Notes: a model not told the origin generated them from the sequence alone. DNA of 64,000 nucleotides from Sphingobium soli (GCF_020782245.1 NZ_JAJGNP010000006.1:124001-188000), one strand, 5' to 3'; counted from the stretch's first letter, positions 28,486 to 38,546 are shown. Made by a program: numbers and translations.

Positions 28486-30188
28486 AGATTTTCGTTTCGA
28501 GCGCCGCGATCGCGCTCGCCCTGTGTCCGCTGCCGGTTCTGGCGGCGGGCGTCATCGACAATGTGAACGGCATCGCGCTGGACGCCAATGGCAAGATCGT
28601 GCGCTTCGGCGCGCTGATGATCGACGATGACGGCAAGGTCGAAAAGCTGATCGAGGGCCGCTACAAGGAACCGGAATATAAACGGCCCAAGAAGCGCAAG
28701 AAGGGCGAGCCCTGGCCCGAGCCGCCCAAGGGGCTGGCATTCAAGCTGGACGGCGGCGGCAAGACGCTGATCCCCGGCCTCATCGACGCGCATGGCCATG
28801 TGATGGGCTATGGCCTGTCGCTGATCACGCTCGACCTGTCGGACACGACATCGCTGGCGCAGGCGCAGGAGAAGATCCGCGCCTATGTCGCCGCCAATCC
28901 GGGCCGCAAATGGATCATCGGCACGGGCTGGAACCAGGAACAATGGGGTCTGGGCCGATTTCCCACCGCCGCTGACCTGGACGCGGCGGTCAGCGACATT
29001 CCGGTGTGGCTGGAACGGGTGGACGGCCATGCCGGCTGGGCCAACAGCGCCGCCATCCGCGCGGCCGGGATCACCGGCGCGACCAAGGCGCCGGCGGGCG
29101 GGCGGATCGAAATGACGGGCGGCAAGCCTGCGGGCGTGTTGGTCGACCGGGCGATGGACCTGATGCAGAAGGTCGTGCCGCCGCCCGCGCCCAAGGATCG
29201 CGACCTGGCCCTTGAAAAGGCGCAGCGCGCGCTACTGTCGATGGGCATCACCGGCATCGCCGACATGGGCACCAGCATCGAGGATTGGCAGGCGTTCCGC
29301 CGGTCGGCCGATCGCGGCGCGCTGCGCGTGCGGATCATGTCCTACGCCATGGGGCTGGACAATATGGTGCTGATCGCCGGGCCGGAACCGACGCCATGGC
29401 TGTATGACGACCATCTGCGCATGGGCGGGATCAAGCTGCTGCTGGACGGCGCGCTGGGATCGCGCGGGGCATGGCTGAAGGGCGACTATGCCGATGCGCC
29501 GGGCCAGCGCGGCCTTCGCTTGATCCCCGACACGCAATTGCGCAACATCATGAGCCGGGCGGCGATGGACAATTTCCAGGTCGCGATGCACGCGATTGGC
29601 GATGCCGCCAATGGCGAGGCGCTGGACGCGATTCAGGAACTGGCCGAAACCTACAAGGGCGACCGGCGCTGGCGCATCGAACATGCGCAAATCATCGATC
29701 CGGCCGACCTGCCGCGCTTCGGTCCGCTGGGCGTGGTTGCTTCGATGCAGCCGGTGCATGAAGCGTCGGACTGGCGCATGGCGACGGCGCGGCTGGGCGA
29801 AGCCCGACTGGCGGGCGCCTATGCGTGGAAGACGATGCTCGACAATCGCGTGCCGCTCGCCTTCGGCTCCGACGTGCCGGTGGAAAGCCCCAATCCCTTC
29901 CCCGGCATCGCGGTCGCCATGTCGCGGGAGGATGCAAAGGGTCAGCCGGTCGGCGGATGGATGCCGCAGCAACGCGTGAGCTTTCAAGCGGCGCTCGACG
30001 GCTTCACCCGGCAGGCGGCCTATGCTGGTTTTGCGGAAAAGAAGTTCGGCAGCCTGGTGCCGGGCCAACGCGCCGATTTCCTGCTGATCGACCGCGATAT
30101 TTCGACCGCGCAGCCGGCCGATATTCGCACGACGCAGGTGCTGGAAACCTGGATCGGGGGCAAGCGCGTCTATGTGAAGGGGCAGTAA
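28482..30188 (+). CDS. Exported amidohydrolase (YtcJ-like, amidohydrolase family 3)
   Basis: A 568-residue protein with a Sec signal peptide (about 1-21, ending VLAAG). The TIM-barrel metal site begins at IDAHGHV, with further elements in the MHAIGDAAN and RIEHAQI segments. The C-terminal part ends with the usual beta-sandwich strand GQRADFLLIDRD. It resembles YtcJ-type deacylases that cleave N-acyl or cyclic amides. The N-terminal sandwich carries an unusual Lys/Pro-rich insert near residues 60-85 (YKRPKKRKKGEPWPEPP). It overlaps the dehydrogenase by 4 bases and is convergent with the 30207 gene. Confidence 0.9.
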   Translation: MKIFVSSAAIALALCPLPVLAAGVIDNVNGIALDANGKIVRFGALMIDDDGKVEKLIEGRYKEPEYKRPKKRKKGEPWPEPPKGLAFKLDGGGKTLIPGLIDAHGHVMGYGLSLITLDLSDTTSLAQAQEKIRAYVAANPGRKWIIGTGWNQEQWGLGRFPTAADLDAAVSDIPVWLERVDGHAGWANSAAIRAAGITGATKAPAGGRIEMTGGKPAGVLVDRAMDLMQKVVPPPAPKDRDLALEKAQRALLSMGITGIADMGTSIEDWQAFRRSADRGALRVRIMSYAMGLDNMVLIAGPEPTPWLYDDHLRMGGIKLLLDGALGSRGAWLKGDYADAPGQRGLRLIPDTQLRNIMSRAAMDNFQVAMHAIGDAANGEALDAIQELAETYKGDRRWRIEHAQIIDPADLPRFGPLGVVASMQPVHEASDWRMATARLGEARLAGAYAWKTMLDNRVPLAFGSDVPVESPNPFPGIAVAMSREDAKGQPVGGWMPQQRVSFQAALDGFTRQAAYAGFAEKKFGSLVPGQRADFLLIDRDISTAQPADIRTTQVLETWIGGKRVYVKGQ

Positions 30189-30206
30189 CGCCCCTTCCCT
30201 GTCGCC

Positions 30207-31949
30207 TTACATCGCGTTGTCGGCGGCGTTGAACGCCTCTTCCATAGTCTCGGGCAGCGGCGGCTGGACCGGCTTGTCGCAGCCCGCTTCCTTCATATGC
30301 GCGCGCAGCATGTCCATGCGGTCGAGGTTCCAGCGCGCCAGCGGCACGCCCAGCGGCCGGAAGTCGGCGCGCTCGAACAGCTGCACCACATAATTGTGGC
30401 ACAGTTCATCGACCTGCTCGATGGTCAGCATGCCAAGGTTCATGACCATCGGCCGCCCCGGCACGCCGTTGCGCCCCCGCACCAGGTCGGTGACATAGAG
30501 GCCGCCGCGCGGGTCGACCAACACGACGTCGGCTTCGCTCGAATCGATCAGCCGATGGCTGGCGGCGTAGGGCGCGACAAATTCATAGGTGCGCCAGACA
30601 AGGTAGCCGCTCGACAGGATGGTGACGAGCAGGCCGATCAGCACCGGCCGCATCGCGTCCTGCGGGCGGAAACGCGCCCAGCCCAGGCCGGCAAGCAGGC
30701 AGAAGGGGCCGATGAAGCCATGGGCGTAGCGAAAGCCCCAGCCATAGCCCTGCGCCAACGCCAGTCCGCACCCCGCCACACAGCCCAGCGCCAGCGGCAG
30801 TGCGATTTCCCGACCGGCCAGCAGCGCGCGCCAGCGCATCGCCGCGACGCCCAGCGCGGCGAGCGGCACCATCAATATGTTGTTCCAGGCGATATAGCGG
30901 GTGAGGTTGACCAGCGGCTGCCAGCGATCGCCCAGCCGTTCGAACAGGCTGCCAATCTTGTCCGCCACCCCGGCCGACGGGCGAACATCCGCCGGCGCGC
31001 CCAGCGCGTGCAACAGGAAACCCGGCCACAGCTTGGCCCACACGATCACGATCGCCACCAGCGTCAGCGCATGGAAGGCCGCCACCTGCCAGCGGCGCGC
31101 CAGCAGCATCCACAGGATGAAGGGCGCGATGAACAAGGGCGGGAAATGCCATTGGTGCAGCCCCGCCGCGATCAGCGCAACCAGCCCCGCCGCGCCATGG
31201 CCCAGCCATCCGCCGCGCAGCACCAGAGCAAGCCAGACGAGGTTGAGCGCGAAATGCCCCGTCATCGCATAGGGCGTCATGGCCGTGACCCACAGCTGGC
31301 AGGATGAAAAGGCGAGGATCAGCGTGACCCACACCGCATCGGGCCGGTCTGGCATCAGGCGCAGCGCCACGCGCCACAGGGCGATAAGGCCAGTCATCAG
31401 CAGCACCGGCCCGGCCAGATTGGGATCGCCCAATTGCCAGAACAAAGCCTGGATCGCGCTGTTCACCGGCAGATAGGCGGCAGTCCAGTAATCCGCCGCA
31501 CCGAAGGGCGAGAAAAATTCGGGCATGATCGCCCGGCGATAGGGTTCCCATTCGATCGGGATGGGCCGGGCGAACAGCCCTTCGCGCATATAGGCGGCGG
31601 CGAAGCGGGCGACTTCCTCGTCCCGGCTGATCGCATAATCCTGAAACAGCGCATAATGGCCGGTCCAGGCGGCAAGGCCCAGCAGCACGACCAACGGTAT
31701 CACGATGCGCGCGGTGGGCGGCGGCAGGCTGAAACCACGCCCTTCCGCCCAGGGCGCGGCGAGCGCCAGCAACGCCAGAGCGCCCAGCAGCGCGGGCAAA
31801 TCCTGATCGAGCAGCAGGATGACGGCCAGGCTGATCCCCTGCCGATAGGTGACATGCCACAGGAAGGTGCCAAGCACCCAGAGCGTCAGGCACACGGCCC
31901 CCGCCAGGAACAGGCGTCGCGCGGACACGAACGATCCGGGCGCGCCCAT
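30207..31949 (-). CDS. Large polytopic membrane protein, GT-C glycosyltransferase-like
   Basis: A 580-residue inner membrane protein with a dozen or so hydrophobic helices and a soluble C-terminal region of about 110 residues. An acidic ISRDEEVAR motif follows an early transmembrane helix, as in the first periplasmic loop of GT-C (GT39/PMT-like) polyprenyl-linked sugar transferases. I infer a glycosyltransferase that adds a sugar to the polymer or a protein in the periplasm, but no family is secure. It is the last gene of the minus-strand polysaccharide cluster, 2 bases after the FkbM gene. Confidence 0.7.
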   Translation of the reverse strand: MGAPGSFVSARRLFLAGAVCLTLWVLGTFLWHVTYRQGISLAVILLLDQDLPALLGALALLALAAPWAEGRGFSLPPPTARIVIPLVVLLGLAAWTGHYALFQDYAISRDEEVARFAAAYMREGLFARPIPIEWEPYRRAIMPEFFSPFGAADYWTAAYLPVNSAIQALFWQLGDPNLAGPVLLMTGLIALWRVALRLMPDRPDAVWVTLILAFSSCQLWVTAMTPYAMTGHFALNLVWLALVLRGGWLGHGAAGLVALIAAGLHQWHFPPLFIAPFILWMLLARRWQVAAFHALTLVAIVIVWAKLWPGFLLHALGAPADVRPSAGVADKIGSLFERLGDRWQPLVNLTRYIAWNNILMVPLAALGVAAMRWRALLAGREIALPLALGCVAGCGLALAQGYGWGFRYAHGFIGPFCLLAGLGWARFRPQDAMRPVLIGLLVTILSSGYLVWRTYEFVAPYAASHRLIDSSEADVVLVDPRGGLYVTDLVRGRNGVPGRPMVMNLGMLTIEQVDELCHNYVVQLFERADFRPLGVPLARWNLDRMDMLRAHMKEAGCDKPVQPPLPETMEEAFNAADNAM

Positions 31950-31951
31950 GG

Positions 31952-32698
31952 TCAGTCGCGCACCAGCGTCCGGTTGACGAAAATGCCGTCCATTTCGACC
32001 AGCAGCGGGAAATGCCCCTTATTATTGGCGAAGAAGGCGGACGGCATGAAATCGCGCGCTTCCAGCCAGTCGATCATCGCGCGATAGCCGGTGCCGCCGT
32101 CATAGATGGGGCGCACGCCCAGTTCGGTCTGGACGCCCAACATCCGACCGATGGCATCCCCCGCCCCTTCGCACACCGACAGGTCGTGGCCCTGCGTATC
32201 CATCTTGAGGAACGGCCGGGCAAAGCCATGCTGCGCGAGCAATTCCGGCAACAGCGTATCGAGCCGGCGGCACTGCATCTCGACCGTCTTCGTCACCTTG
32301 TTGCGATCGGCGAAGATGGCGTCCTGCACACCCGATGGCTTTTTCAACGAACTGAACTGATCGGCCGCCATGATGTTGAAGCTGGCCGTCCCGTCGAAAT
32401 CGGACAGCGCCATGTTGAACACATGCCAGCGCGGATCGGCGGCGGCGCGCTTTTCCAGCAGCGCGAAAATATCGGGATTGGGCTCGAAGGAGAGGATGAG
32501 GCCTCTGTAGCCGGCATCCCGGCGCGCCATCGTCGCATATTGGCCGCGATTGGCCCCGACATCGAACAGGCAATCGACGGCGAAGCTGATGAGGAACCGG
32601 CGCAGCGCCTGCACCTCCGGATATTGGTGGACGCGGCCCGCCGCCGCCAGCCGCAGCGCCAGCAGCCGATCGCCCAGTTCGCGGCGATAGCGGCTCAT
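31952..32698 (-). CDS. FkbM-family SAM-dependent methyltransferase
   Basis: A 248-residue class I methyltransferase. The SAM-binding motif I is CLFDVGANRGQYA (about 39-51), followed by SFEPNPDIF with the acidic residue that binds ribose. A FLKMDTQGHD segment near 162-171 is typical of the FkbM family. It probably O-methylates a sugar of the exopolysaccharide. Its start overlaps the end of the upstream glycosyltransferase gene by 4 bases, which fits a coupled operon. Confidence 0.88.
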   Translation of the reverse strand: MSRYRRELGDRLLALRLAAAGRVHQYPEVQALRRFLISFAVDCLFDVGANRGQYATMARRDAGYRGLILSFEPNPDIFALLEKRAAADPRWHVFNMALSDFDGTASFNIMAADQFSSLKKPSGVQDAIFADRNKVTKTVEMQCRRLDTLLPELLAQHGFARPFLKMDTQGHDLSVCEGAGDAIGRMLGVQTELGVRPIYDGGTGYRAMIDWLEARDFMPSAFFANNKGHFPLLVEMDGIFVNRTLVRD

Positions 32699-33840
32699 GC
32701 CCGCTGCTCCAGCACGCGCTGATAAATGTCGATCGTCGTTGCCGCCATTTCCCGCCAGGACCCCATAGTGTCTCCATAGGCGCGCGCACGGGCGCCCTGT
32801 TCCCGCCTGATGGCGGGGCTTTCGATCAGGGGCAAGAGCGCTTCGCCCAAGGCCGCTGCGTCCCCGGCCGGCGCGCGCGTCGCGACGCCATCGGGCAACT
32901 GGCCGAACATGCCCGCGTCCGACGTGACCATCGCCTTGCCATGATGGAGCGCGGAAAGAAACGCCCCGCTCGAATCGATATAGCGATAGGGAAAGGCGAT
33001 CATGTCCGCGCGCGCCATATGCGCGTCGAGCCGGCCTTCGGTCAGGAAGCCCAGATCCGTCACCAGCCGGTCGGCAAAACCGGCGCGCGCGACGGCCTCG
33101 ATCATCGGCGTCATGTCGATGAAGGGCTTGCCCGCGATCACCAGTTCAAAGCCATGACCCTGCCGCCAAAGGAAAATGCAGGCGTCGACCAGCACGTCCA
33201 CGCCCTTATAGGGCCGGATGGTGCCGAAGAAGAGCAGGCGCGGCAGCATCGGTTGCGGCACGGCGTCAAGGTCCGCCTGCGTCGCGCGCGCCAGGCGCAT
33301 GGGCGGGTGCGGCGTCACATGGATGCGGGCCGGGGCGATGCCCTGCCCGACCAACGCTGCGCGGGTCGTGTCCCCATGAACGATCAGCGCATCGAAGCCG
33401 TCAAGCAGCGCGCGATAGCCGCGCCCCTGAACCCCCGCATCGGCATGATAGGCGTCGGCATTGTGGACGGTGTGAACCAGCGCTACGCGGCCCGCCAGTC
33501 GCTTCAGCATCAGCCGGTCGGCGGGTCCGAGCGGCAGCCACTGGACGTGGACGACATCGGCTTGCGTCAGCAGGCGCAGATCGCCTAGCGCGCAGGCCAG
33601 CCCATATTCCGCTGCCTTGGCCAGGCGAAAGGCGCGCCCTTCGCCCAGCCGGTCGCGCAGCGCCTCGCTGCGGCGGAAGAAATGCGGGCGATAGTGATAG
33701 CCCTGGGGTTCGATCGCATCAGTGGCGCGCATCGGGCGACCGAGCAACGTTACCTGCGCACCCTGCGCGGCCAGCGCCGCGCACAGGCTGTCGTCATAGC
33801 GCCCGGTGAAGAGCGACGGATCGAGCATCGCGACCTTCAT
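32695..33840 (-). CDS. GT4-family glycosyltransferase
   Basis: A 381-residue GT-B glycosyltransferase. The start at MKVAMLDPSLFTG gives the expected first Rossmann strand and makes a 4-base overlap with the upstream flippase gene; a longer reading adds over 100 unconserved residues antisense-like in composition. The nucleotide-sugar half contains LLFFGTIRPYKGVDVL, the DLGFLTEG loop and a SSGAFLSALHHGKAMV acceptor segment analogous to the EX7E region. It is cytoplasmic and likely extends the lipid-linked repeat unit. Confidence 0.88.
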   Translation of the reverse strand: MKVAMLDPSLFTGRYDDSLCAALAAQGAQVTLLGRPMRATDAIEPQGYHYRPHFFRRSEALRDRLGEGRAFRLAKAAEYGLACALGDLRLLTQADVVHVQWLPLGPADRLMLKRLAGRVALVHTVHNADAYHADAGVQGRGYRALLDGFDALIVHGDTTRAALVGQGIAPARIHVTPHPPMRLARATQADLDAVPQPMLPRLLFFGTIRPYKGVDVLVDACIFLWRQGHGFELVIAGKPFIDMTPMIEAVARAGFADRLVTDLGFLTEGRLDAHMARADMIAFPYRYIDSSGAFLSALHHGKAMVTSDAGMFGQLPDGVATRAPAGDAAALGEALLPLIESPAIRREQGARARAYGDTMGSWREMAATTIDIYQRVLEQRA

Positions 33841-35138
33841 GCGCGCGCCAGTGTCCGCAGCGAGAGAAGATGCAGCCCCGCCACCGCGATCAGGGTCAGC
33901 GCATAGAGCGTCAGGAAACCGAGATCGAAGCGGCCGGGAAACAGCGAGAGGGCGAGCGGCGCGCTCGCCAGCGATCCGGCGAGAAAGGGCAGCGACCGGC
34001 CGAGCAGATGCGCGAAACGGCCCAGCGCCGCCTGTACATAGACCGACACGCTGACGACCGTGAGCGCGGCGAGCGCCAGCAGGATGAGGCCGATGTCCGC
34101 GCGGTCGATGCTCGCCTGGCCGTCGAACAGGATCGTGAACAGCCGATCGCCCGCCCCCCACAAGACCGCCGCCAGCGCCAGCGCGAACAGCATCGCGGCA
34201 GCGAGCGCGCGGCCCAGCAATTGCCGCAGCCGCGGCCGGTCGCCGGCATGATAGGCGCGGGTGATGCGGGGCAACACCGCCTCCACCAGGGCGCGGACCA
34301 GCATCGACAGGGCGCGCGCCATCTTGAAGAAGAAATCGAACACCAGCATCGGCCGCGCGTCCGACGTCACCACCGCAATGGTGAAATAGGGCGCGTTATA
34401 AGCGATGATGTCCGACACGGTGAATGCCGCCGACGCGCCGATGTCGCGCATATAGTGGCTGCGCACATGGCCCCCACCCACGCGCACGGCCAGCCAGTGA
34501 CGCCGGCGCATCCCCAGCCGCCGGTGAACATGGCCGATGGCGACACCGATCATGATGACGCTGACGACCAGTTGCAGCGCGACCGACAGGCGCGGGTCGA
34601 GGCCCGCCAGGATGGCGAGCAGCAGTGCGATGGTGACGACGCGGCGCGCGCAATCGAGCGCCTCCCACAGGAAATTGCCATCGACCGCCGCCAGCGCGCG
34701 CTTTGCGAGCAAAGCCGGCAGGTTGAGGCAGGCGGACAGGAAGAACAGCAGGAACAGGAAAGGCATGGCCGTCGCCAGCCAGCCCATGACGAGCGCGATC
34801 ACTAGGATCAGCGTTCCGCCCGCGACCAGCAGGCCCAGGAACAGGAACAGTACGCCCATTTCCTCCAGCCGGAAGCCGCCATCGTCCGTGCCCTCGCCGC
34901 GCCCCAGCCAGTGCCGCCGCAAGCGGGCGTAGATGATGCTGGTGAGGCCGAATTCCGCCGAAATGGTGAAATTGCCGAACGCGACCAGCAGCAGGAAGGC
35001 CTGAAATTCCGCGATCGGGAGCACGCGCACGAATACGAAGGTGACGGCAAAGCCCCAGATCAGCACCAACCCGACATTGGCGAGTTTCACCAGGGCCAGG
35101 ATGCGGGCGCTGCCCTCCAACCGGGCGAGGCGGCTCAT
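33837..35138 (-). CDS. Polysaccharide flippase (Wzx-like, MATE/MOP superfamily)
   Basis: A 433-residue inner membrane protein with about 12 hydrophobic helices and a polar N-terminus (MSRLARLEGSARILALVK). Its organisation matches oligosaccharide flippases that translocate lipid-linked repeat units, which fits the surrounding glycosyltransferases and polyprenyl-phosphate sugar transferase. Sequence signals in this family are weak, so the role comes mainly from topology and context. It overlaps both neighbours by 4 bases. Confidence 0.82.
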   Translation of the reverse strand: MSRLARLEGSARILALVKLANVGLVLIWGFAVTFVFVRVLPIAEFQAFLLLVAFGNFTISAEFGLTSIIYARLRRHWLGRGEGTDDGGFRLEEMGVLFLFLGLLVAGGTLILVIALVMGWLATAMPFLFLLFFLSACLNLPALLAKRALAAVDGNFLWEALDCARRVVTIALLLAILAGLDPRLSVALQLVVSVIMIGVAIGHVHRRLGMRRRHWLAVRVGGGHVRSHYMRDIGASAAFTVSDIIAYNAPYFTIAVVTSDARPMLVFDFFFKMARALSMLVRALVEAVLPRITRAYHAGDRPRLRQLLGRALAAAMLFALALAAVLWGAGDRLFTILFDGQASIDRADIGLILLALAALTVVSVSVYVQAALGRFAHLLGRSLPFLAGSLASAPLALSLFPGRFDLGFLTLYALTLIAVAGLHLLSLRTLARA

Positions 35139-35872
35139 CGTGGCTTGCGCGCCCTGAACAGCCGGTCGTCGAGCGCGTAGAAATGACGCAGGTCGGGGTC
35201 GATCGACGCGGCGTCAATCTCCTCCAGATCGAAGCCCGCGGCGCGGATGCGGTCCGCGAAATCGGGGCCATATTGGCGGACATGGTCCCACTGGCCAAAG
35301 CGCCGTTCCCGCTCGCGCGGGGGCATGGCGAAACTGCCATCCTCGGTCGGCTTGTCCCATAACGGGACAATTAGCCAGGCCTCGCCGCCCGGCTTCAATG
35401 CGCGCAATATGTTGCGCAGCACCGCCCTATCGTCGGGCACATGCTCCATCACATGGCTGGCGTAGAACAGGTCGTAGCGATCGACGTCGGCCAGTTTCAT
35501 CAGGTCGACGCGCTGCATTCCGGGAACGGTGTAGCGCGCGGGGTCGAGATCGGCGGGGACATAATCGGCCGCAGCGGAAAAGCGGCGGACCAGGCTGCCT
35601 TCATTGGGGGCCATGTGCAGCACCGCGCCATCGACCGGCACGGTCAGGCGGCCTTCCCCGATCAGCCAGTTCATCAGCCGCTCGCGCGGGGACGCGCCGC
35701 AGGCCGGGCAGCCCCATTCGGGGTTGTCGCCATAGCGGAAGAAACCGACCACCGTCCTGCCGCAGGCCGGGCAGCCGCGCGACGCGCGCGCGCCCAGCGC
35801 CTGGCGCAGTTTCAGCGCAGTCCGGGTCAGATGCTTGCCGGCGGCCTTGGCCACCCGCTGGACAGTAATCAC
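35135..35872 (-). CDS. Class I methyltransferase with N-terminal zinc-ribbon-like cysteines
   Basis: A 245-residue protein. Two CPACG motifs near residues 34-38 and 55-59 could bind zinc in the N-terminal segment. The methyltransferase domain (about 70-225) has a divergent motif I around LHMAPNEGSLVRRF, the post-I DLDP acidic strand, and the YASHVMEHVPDD segment typical of Methyltransf_11. It probably methylates a sugar or lipid intermediate of the polymer. It overlaps the flippase gene by 4 bases, and 62 bases separate it from the upstream GT2 gene. Confidence 0.8.
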   Translation of the reverse strand: MITVQRVAKAAGKHLTRTALKLRQALGARASRGCPACGRTVVGFFRYGDNPEWGCPACGASPRERLMNWLIGEGRLTVPVDGAVLHMAPNEGSLVRRFSAAADYVPADLDPARYTVPGMQRVDLMKLADVDRYDLFYASHVMEHVPDDRAVLRNILRALKPGGEAWLIVPLWDKPTEDGSFAMPPRERERRFGQWDHVRQYGPDFADRIRAAGFDLEEIDAASIDPDLRHFYALDDRLFRARKPR

Positions 35873-35934
35873 GTCAGTCTCCGCATGGGGTCAGGCCAGC
35901 GCCTATACTATATCGTCGCGCAGAAGCGAGAGGG

Positions 35935-37065
35935 TCAGCGCGATTGCGCCGGGTTCCAGATGGTGACGGTGCGCCCGCGCATCGCCTTTGTCACGCCCTG
36001 CAAGGTGGCAGCATAGGCGATCAGCATGTCGACCAGCGCCGCTAGGGGGCCGCGGCGCGCGCGGGTGCCCGTCAGGACGGCGAAGGCGACGACAGCGACG
36101 CCGATGACCAAAAGCAGCGGAGAGAGACGCCAGGCGAGGATCGCGGCCGCCAGCGCGCCGGTCAGGATGAACGCCCCGCCGAACCAGCGGACAATCTTGC
36201 GCGACGCATATTTGAAGCGGTCGATCGCGGCCATGCGGCGCAATTGCGGGCGAAGGTAACGGTGCGTGTGCCAGGCGCGCGCGGCGATGCGGACCTTGCG
36301 CCGATATTCGTCACCGCGCGCCGTCACCAGCCGTTCGCGGGCGATGACATCCTTCGCCTTGATGAGCCGCCGGCCGGCGAACACGATCGCCATCGACACG
36401 GTGAGGTCGTCGAGCACGCTGTCGGGGAATTCGGGGTAGAGGCTGCGGCGGATCGAGAAGATGGAGCCATCCGCGCCCAACACATTGCCGGTCCGCGATT
36501 CCTCGTCCTTCAGCCGTTCCTCAAGCCGCCAGTACAGCGACCCGACCGATGCGGTGGCGCTTTCGTCCGCGCCGACATAGTGGAGCGATCCGAGCACGCC
36601 GCCGATCGCCGGATCGGCATAGCGGGCGAGCAGCCGGTCGATGGCGTCAGGGTCCAGCAGCACATTGGCGTCGGTGAAGATCAGCACGTCGCCGCGCGCG
36701 CGGGCGGCAAGCTGCTTCATGCCATGCGCCTTGCCGCTGCGTCCGGGACCGCGCAGCAGCGTGACATGCCCCGCGGCCGCGATCAGATCGCCAGTGCCGT
36801 CGCTCGACCCGTCGTCGAAGGCCAGGCATTCCAGATCGGGATGGCGCTGGCACAGCATGGCGATGTTGGCGAGCTTTTCCGGCATCGCGTCGGCTTCATT
36901 ATAGGCGCAGAACAGCAGCGAGGCGCTGGGGAGCGGCGCTGCGACCGGCTGTTCGGCGCGCGTCGGCAGCGCGCGCAGGATCAGCGGATAGCAAAGAAAC
37001 GGCCAGGCGACGGCGATCAGGCACAGCGCCAGAATGACAAGCAAAATCAGGTCGATCGCGGGCAT
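35935..37065 (-). CDS. Membrane-anchored GT2 glycosyltransferase
   Basis: A 376-residue protein. A hydrophobic N-terminal helix (about 4-25) is followed by a GT-A domain: LLFCAYNEADAMPEKL, then FDDGSSDGT, and DVLIFTDANVLLDPDA with the metal-binding DAN. A LGADGSIFSIRRSLYP segment and a DDLTVSM acceptor motif follow. Two or three C-terminal helices (about 290-350) complete the topology. It resembles processive or lipid-linked GT2 enzymes of polymer synthesis. The start codon lies 2 bases after the stop of the sugar transferase gene, so the pair is coupled. Confidence 0.88.
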   Translation of the reverse strand: MPAIDLILLVILALCLIAVAWPFLCYPLILRALPTRAEQPVAAPLPSASLLFCAYNEADAMPEKLANIAMLCQRHPDLECLAFDDGSSDGTGDLIAAAGHVTLLRGPGRSGKAHGMKQLAARARGDVLIFTDANVLLDPDAIDRLLARYADPAIGGVLGSLHYVGADESATASVGSLYWRLEERLKDEESRTGNVLGADGSIFSIRRSLYPEFPDSVLDDLTVSMAIVFAGRRLIKAKDVIARERLVTARGDEYRRKVRIAARAWHTHRYLRPQLRRMAAIDRFKYASRKIVRWFGGAFILTGALAAAILAWRLSPLLLVIGVAVVAFAVLTGTRARRGPLAALVDMLIAYAATLQGVTKAMRGRTVTIWNPAQSR

Positions 37066-37067
37066 GC

Positions 37068-38456
37068 TTAATAAGCCTTGTGATGCACGAGCACGCCCAG
37101 CGTCGCGACGATGATGCGCATGTCGCGCCAGATCGACCAGTCGCTGACATATTCGAGGTCCGACTGAAGCCGGTCGATCAGGTCCTGATGATGGTCGGTG
37201 GAGCCGCGATGGCCGCGCACCTGGGCAAGGCCGGTCATGCCCGGCTTGATGCAATGGCGCGCCCAGTAACGCGGGTCGACTTCCCAATAGAGGCTGTTGC
37301 CCGCCTTCGCGGCCGCGGCATGGGGACGTGGACCAACGATGCTCATGTCGCCTTTCAACACGTTGAAAAGCTGTGGCAATTCATCGATGCTGGTGCGCCG
37401 CAGGAATGCGCCGACGCGGGTCACGCGATCATCGTCGCGACGCGTGAGCGTCGCGGCCTGATGATCGCTGGCGTCCGTGCGCATCGATCGAAACTTGTAA
37501 ATGGAAAAGGACCGCGCGTCCTTGCCGATGCGCGGCTGGCGAAACAGCGCCGGGCCGGGGCTGGTCAACCGCACCGCCAGCGCCGCGCCGAGCAGGATGG
37601 GCGACAGCAGGATCGTGGCGGTCCCCGCGACGATCAGGTCGAACAGGCGCTTGATCAGGCGATCGCGAAACTGGAGCGGGCCGCCCGCGACGATGATCGT
37701 GGGCTGGCCATCGAACTGATCGACTCGCGCGGGCGCAAAGCGCAGCAATTCGGGCACAACGATTTCGCCGCGCGCGGACAGCGACTTGAGCGCCGCCGAC
37801 CAGTCGTCCATGCGCTCCATCGGGCAGGCGACGATCACCCGTTCCGCCATGCCCACGGCAGCGGCGAGCCGGGCGGCCATGTCAGCGTCATGCCGTTCGG
37901 GGCGCAGATTGGCGGCGTCGGCATCGACGATACTGGCATGGAAGCCCGTCGCGATCGTCACGCCATCCAGGATGACGGCGGTCAGATGCGGCACGCCGCC
38001 CAGCAGGCTGACCGCCAGCCGCGCCACCGCCACCCGCACCAGCGCCAGACAAAGCGCGCCCAGCCCCAGCCCCGTGACGAAGGTCAGGCGCGACAATTGC
38101 TCGGCGATCTTGCCCAGATAGACGATCAGCAGCATCAGCAGCGCCGCCTGCGCCAGCGCCCACAGCGCCCGCACGATCCCCCGCCGCAGATGGTCGATCG
38201 TGTTGATGCCATAGGCCCCGCCCTGCACCGCCAGCAGCGCGTAGAGCGGCGCGACCATGGCGAACATGACGATGCCGTGCGGCTTGCCCGGCTCGCCCCA
38301 CAGCGCGCCCAGCACGAACCAGTTGGCGGCCAGGAAAGCGCAGAACAGCCCGGCCATGTCCCCCGCCAGGCACAGCGCATAAAGGCGCAACCGCACCATT
38401 TCCTTGGAAACTGTCATGCTGGCATTCTGCATCATCATCGGCTGCTGCGTTGGCAT
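37068..38456 (-). CDS. Polyprenyl-phosphate hexose-1-phosphate transferase (WcaJ/ExoY-like), priming enzyme
   Basis: A 462-residue initiating transferase that moves a hexose-1-phosphate from UDP-sugar to undecaprenyl phosphate. Four N-terminal helices (about 20-130) and a degenerate nucleotide-binding central domain are followed by the PHPT catalytic domain from about 270. The latter shows [27 protein letters not shown]-like [28 protein letters not shown] and [12 protein letters not shown]. The start is uncertain because several in-frame ATGs occur in the first 20 residues with no clear ribosome site. The 5' side faces the palindromic repeat at 38547-38651. Confidence 0.93.
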   Translation of the reverse strand: MPTQQPMMMQNASMTVSKEMVRLRLYALCLAGDMAGLFCAFLAANWFVLGALWGEPGKPHGIVMFAMVAPLYALLAVQGGAYGINTIDHLRRGIVRALWALAQAALLMLLIVYLGKIAEQLSRLTFVTGLGLGALCLALVRVAVARLAVSLLGGVPHLTAVILDGVTIATGFHASIVDADAANLRPERHDADMAARLAAAVGMAERVIVACPMERMDDWSAALKSLSARGEIVVPELLRFAPARVDQFDGQPTIIVAGGPLQFRDRLIKRLFDLIVAGTATILLSPILLGAALAVRLTSPGPALFRQPRIGKDARSFSIYKFRSMRTDASDHQAATLTRRDDDRVTRVGAFLRRTSIDELPQLFNVLKGDMSIVGPRPHAAAAKAGNSLYWEVDPRYWARHCIKPGMTGLAQVRGHRGSTDHHQDLIDRLQSDLEYVSDWSIWRDMRIIVATLGVLVHHKAY

Positions 38457-38546
38457 TGTGCGGGGCGGGTGGCAAGGGGAAGCGCCATAACCGATAAGTT
38501 GGCGCGCTGCGCTTCTCGATTTTGCGTTGAGCAGGCAGAGATAAAC

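Noticed and set aside
30207..31949. Assignment as an O-antigen ligase or polymerase (Wzy)
   Set aside because: The large periplasmic loop expected for Wzy/WaaL is not evident; the SRDEE motif after the early helix fits GT-C better, so only that is suggested.
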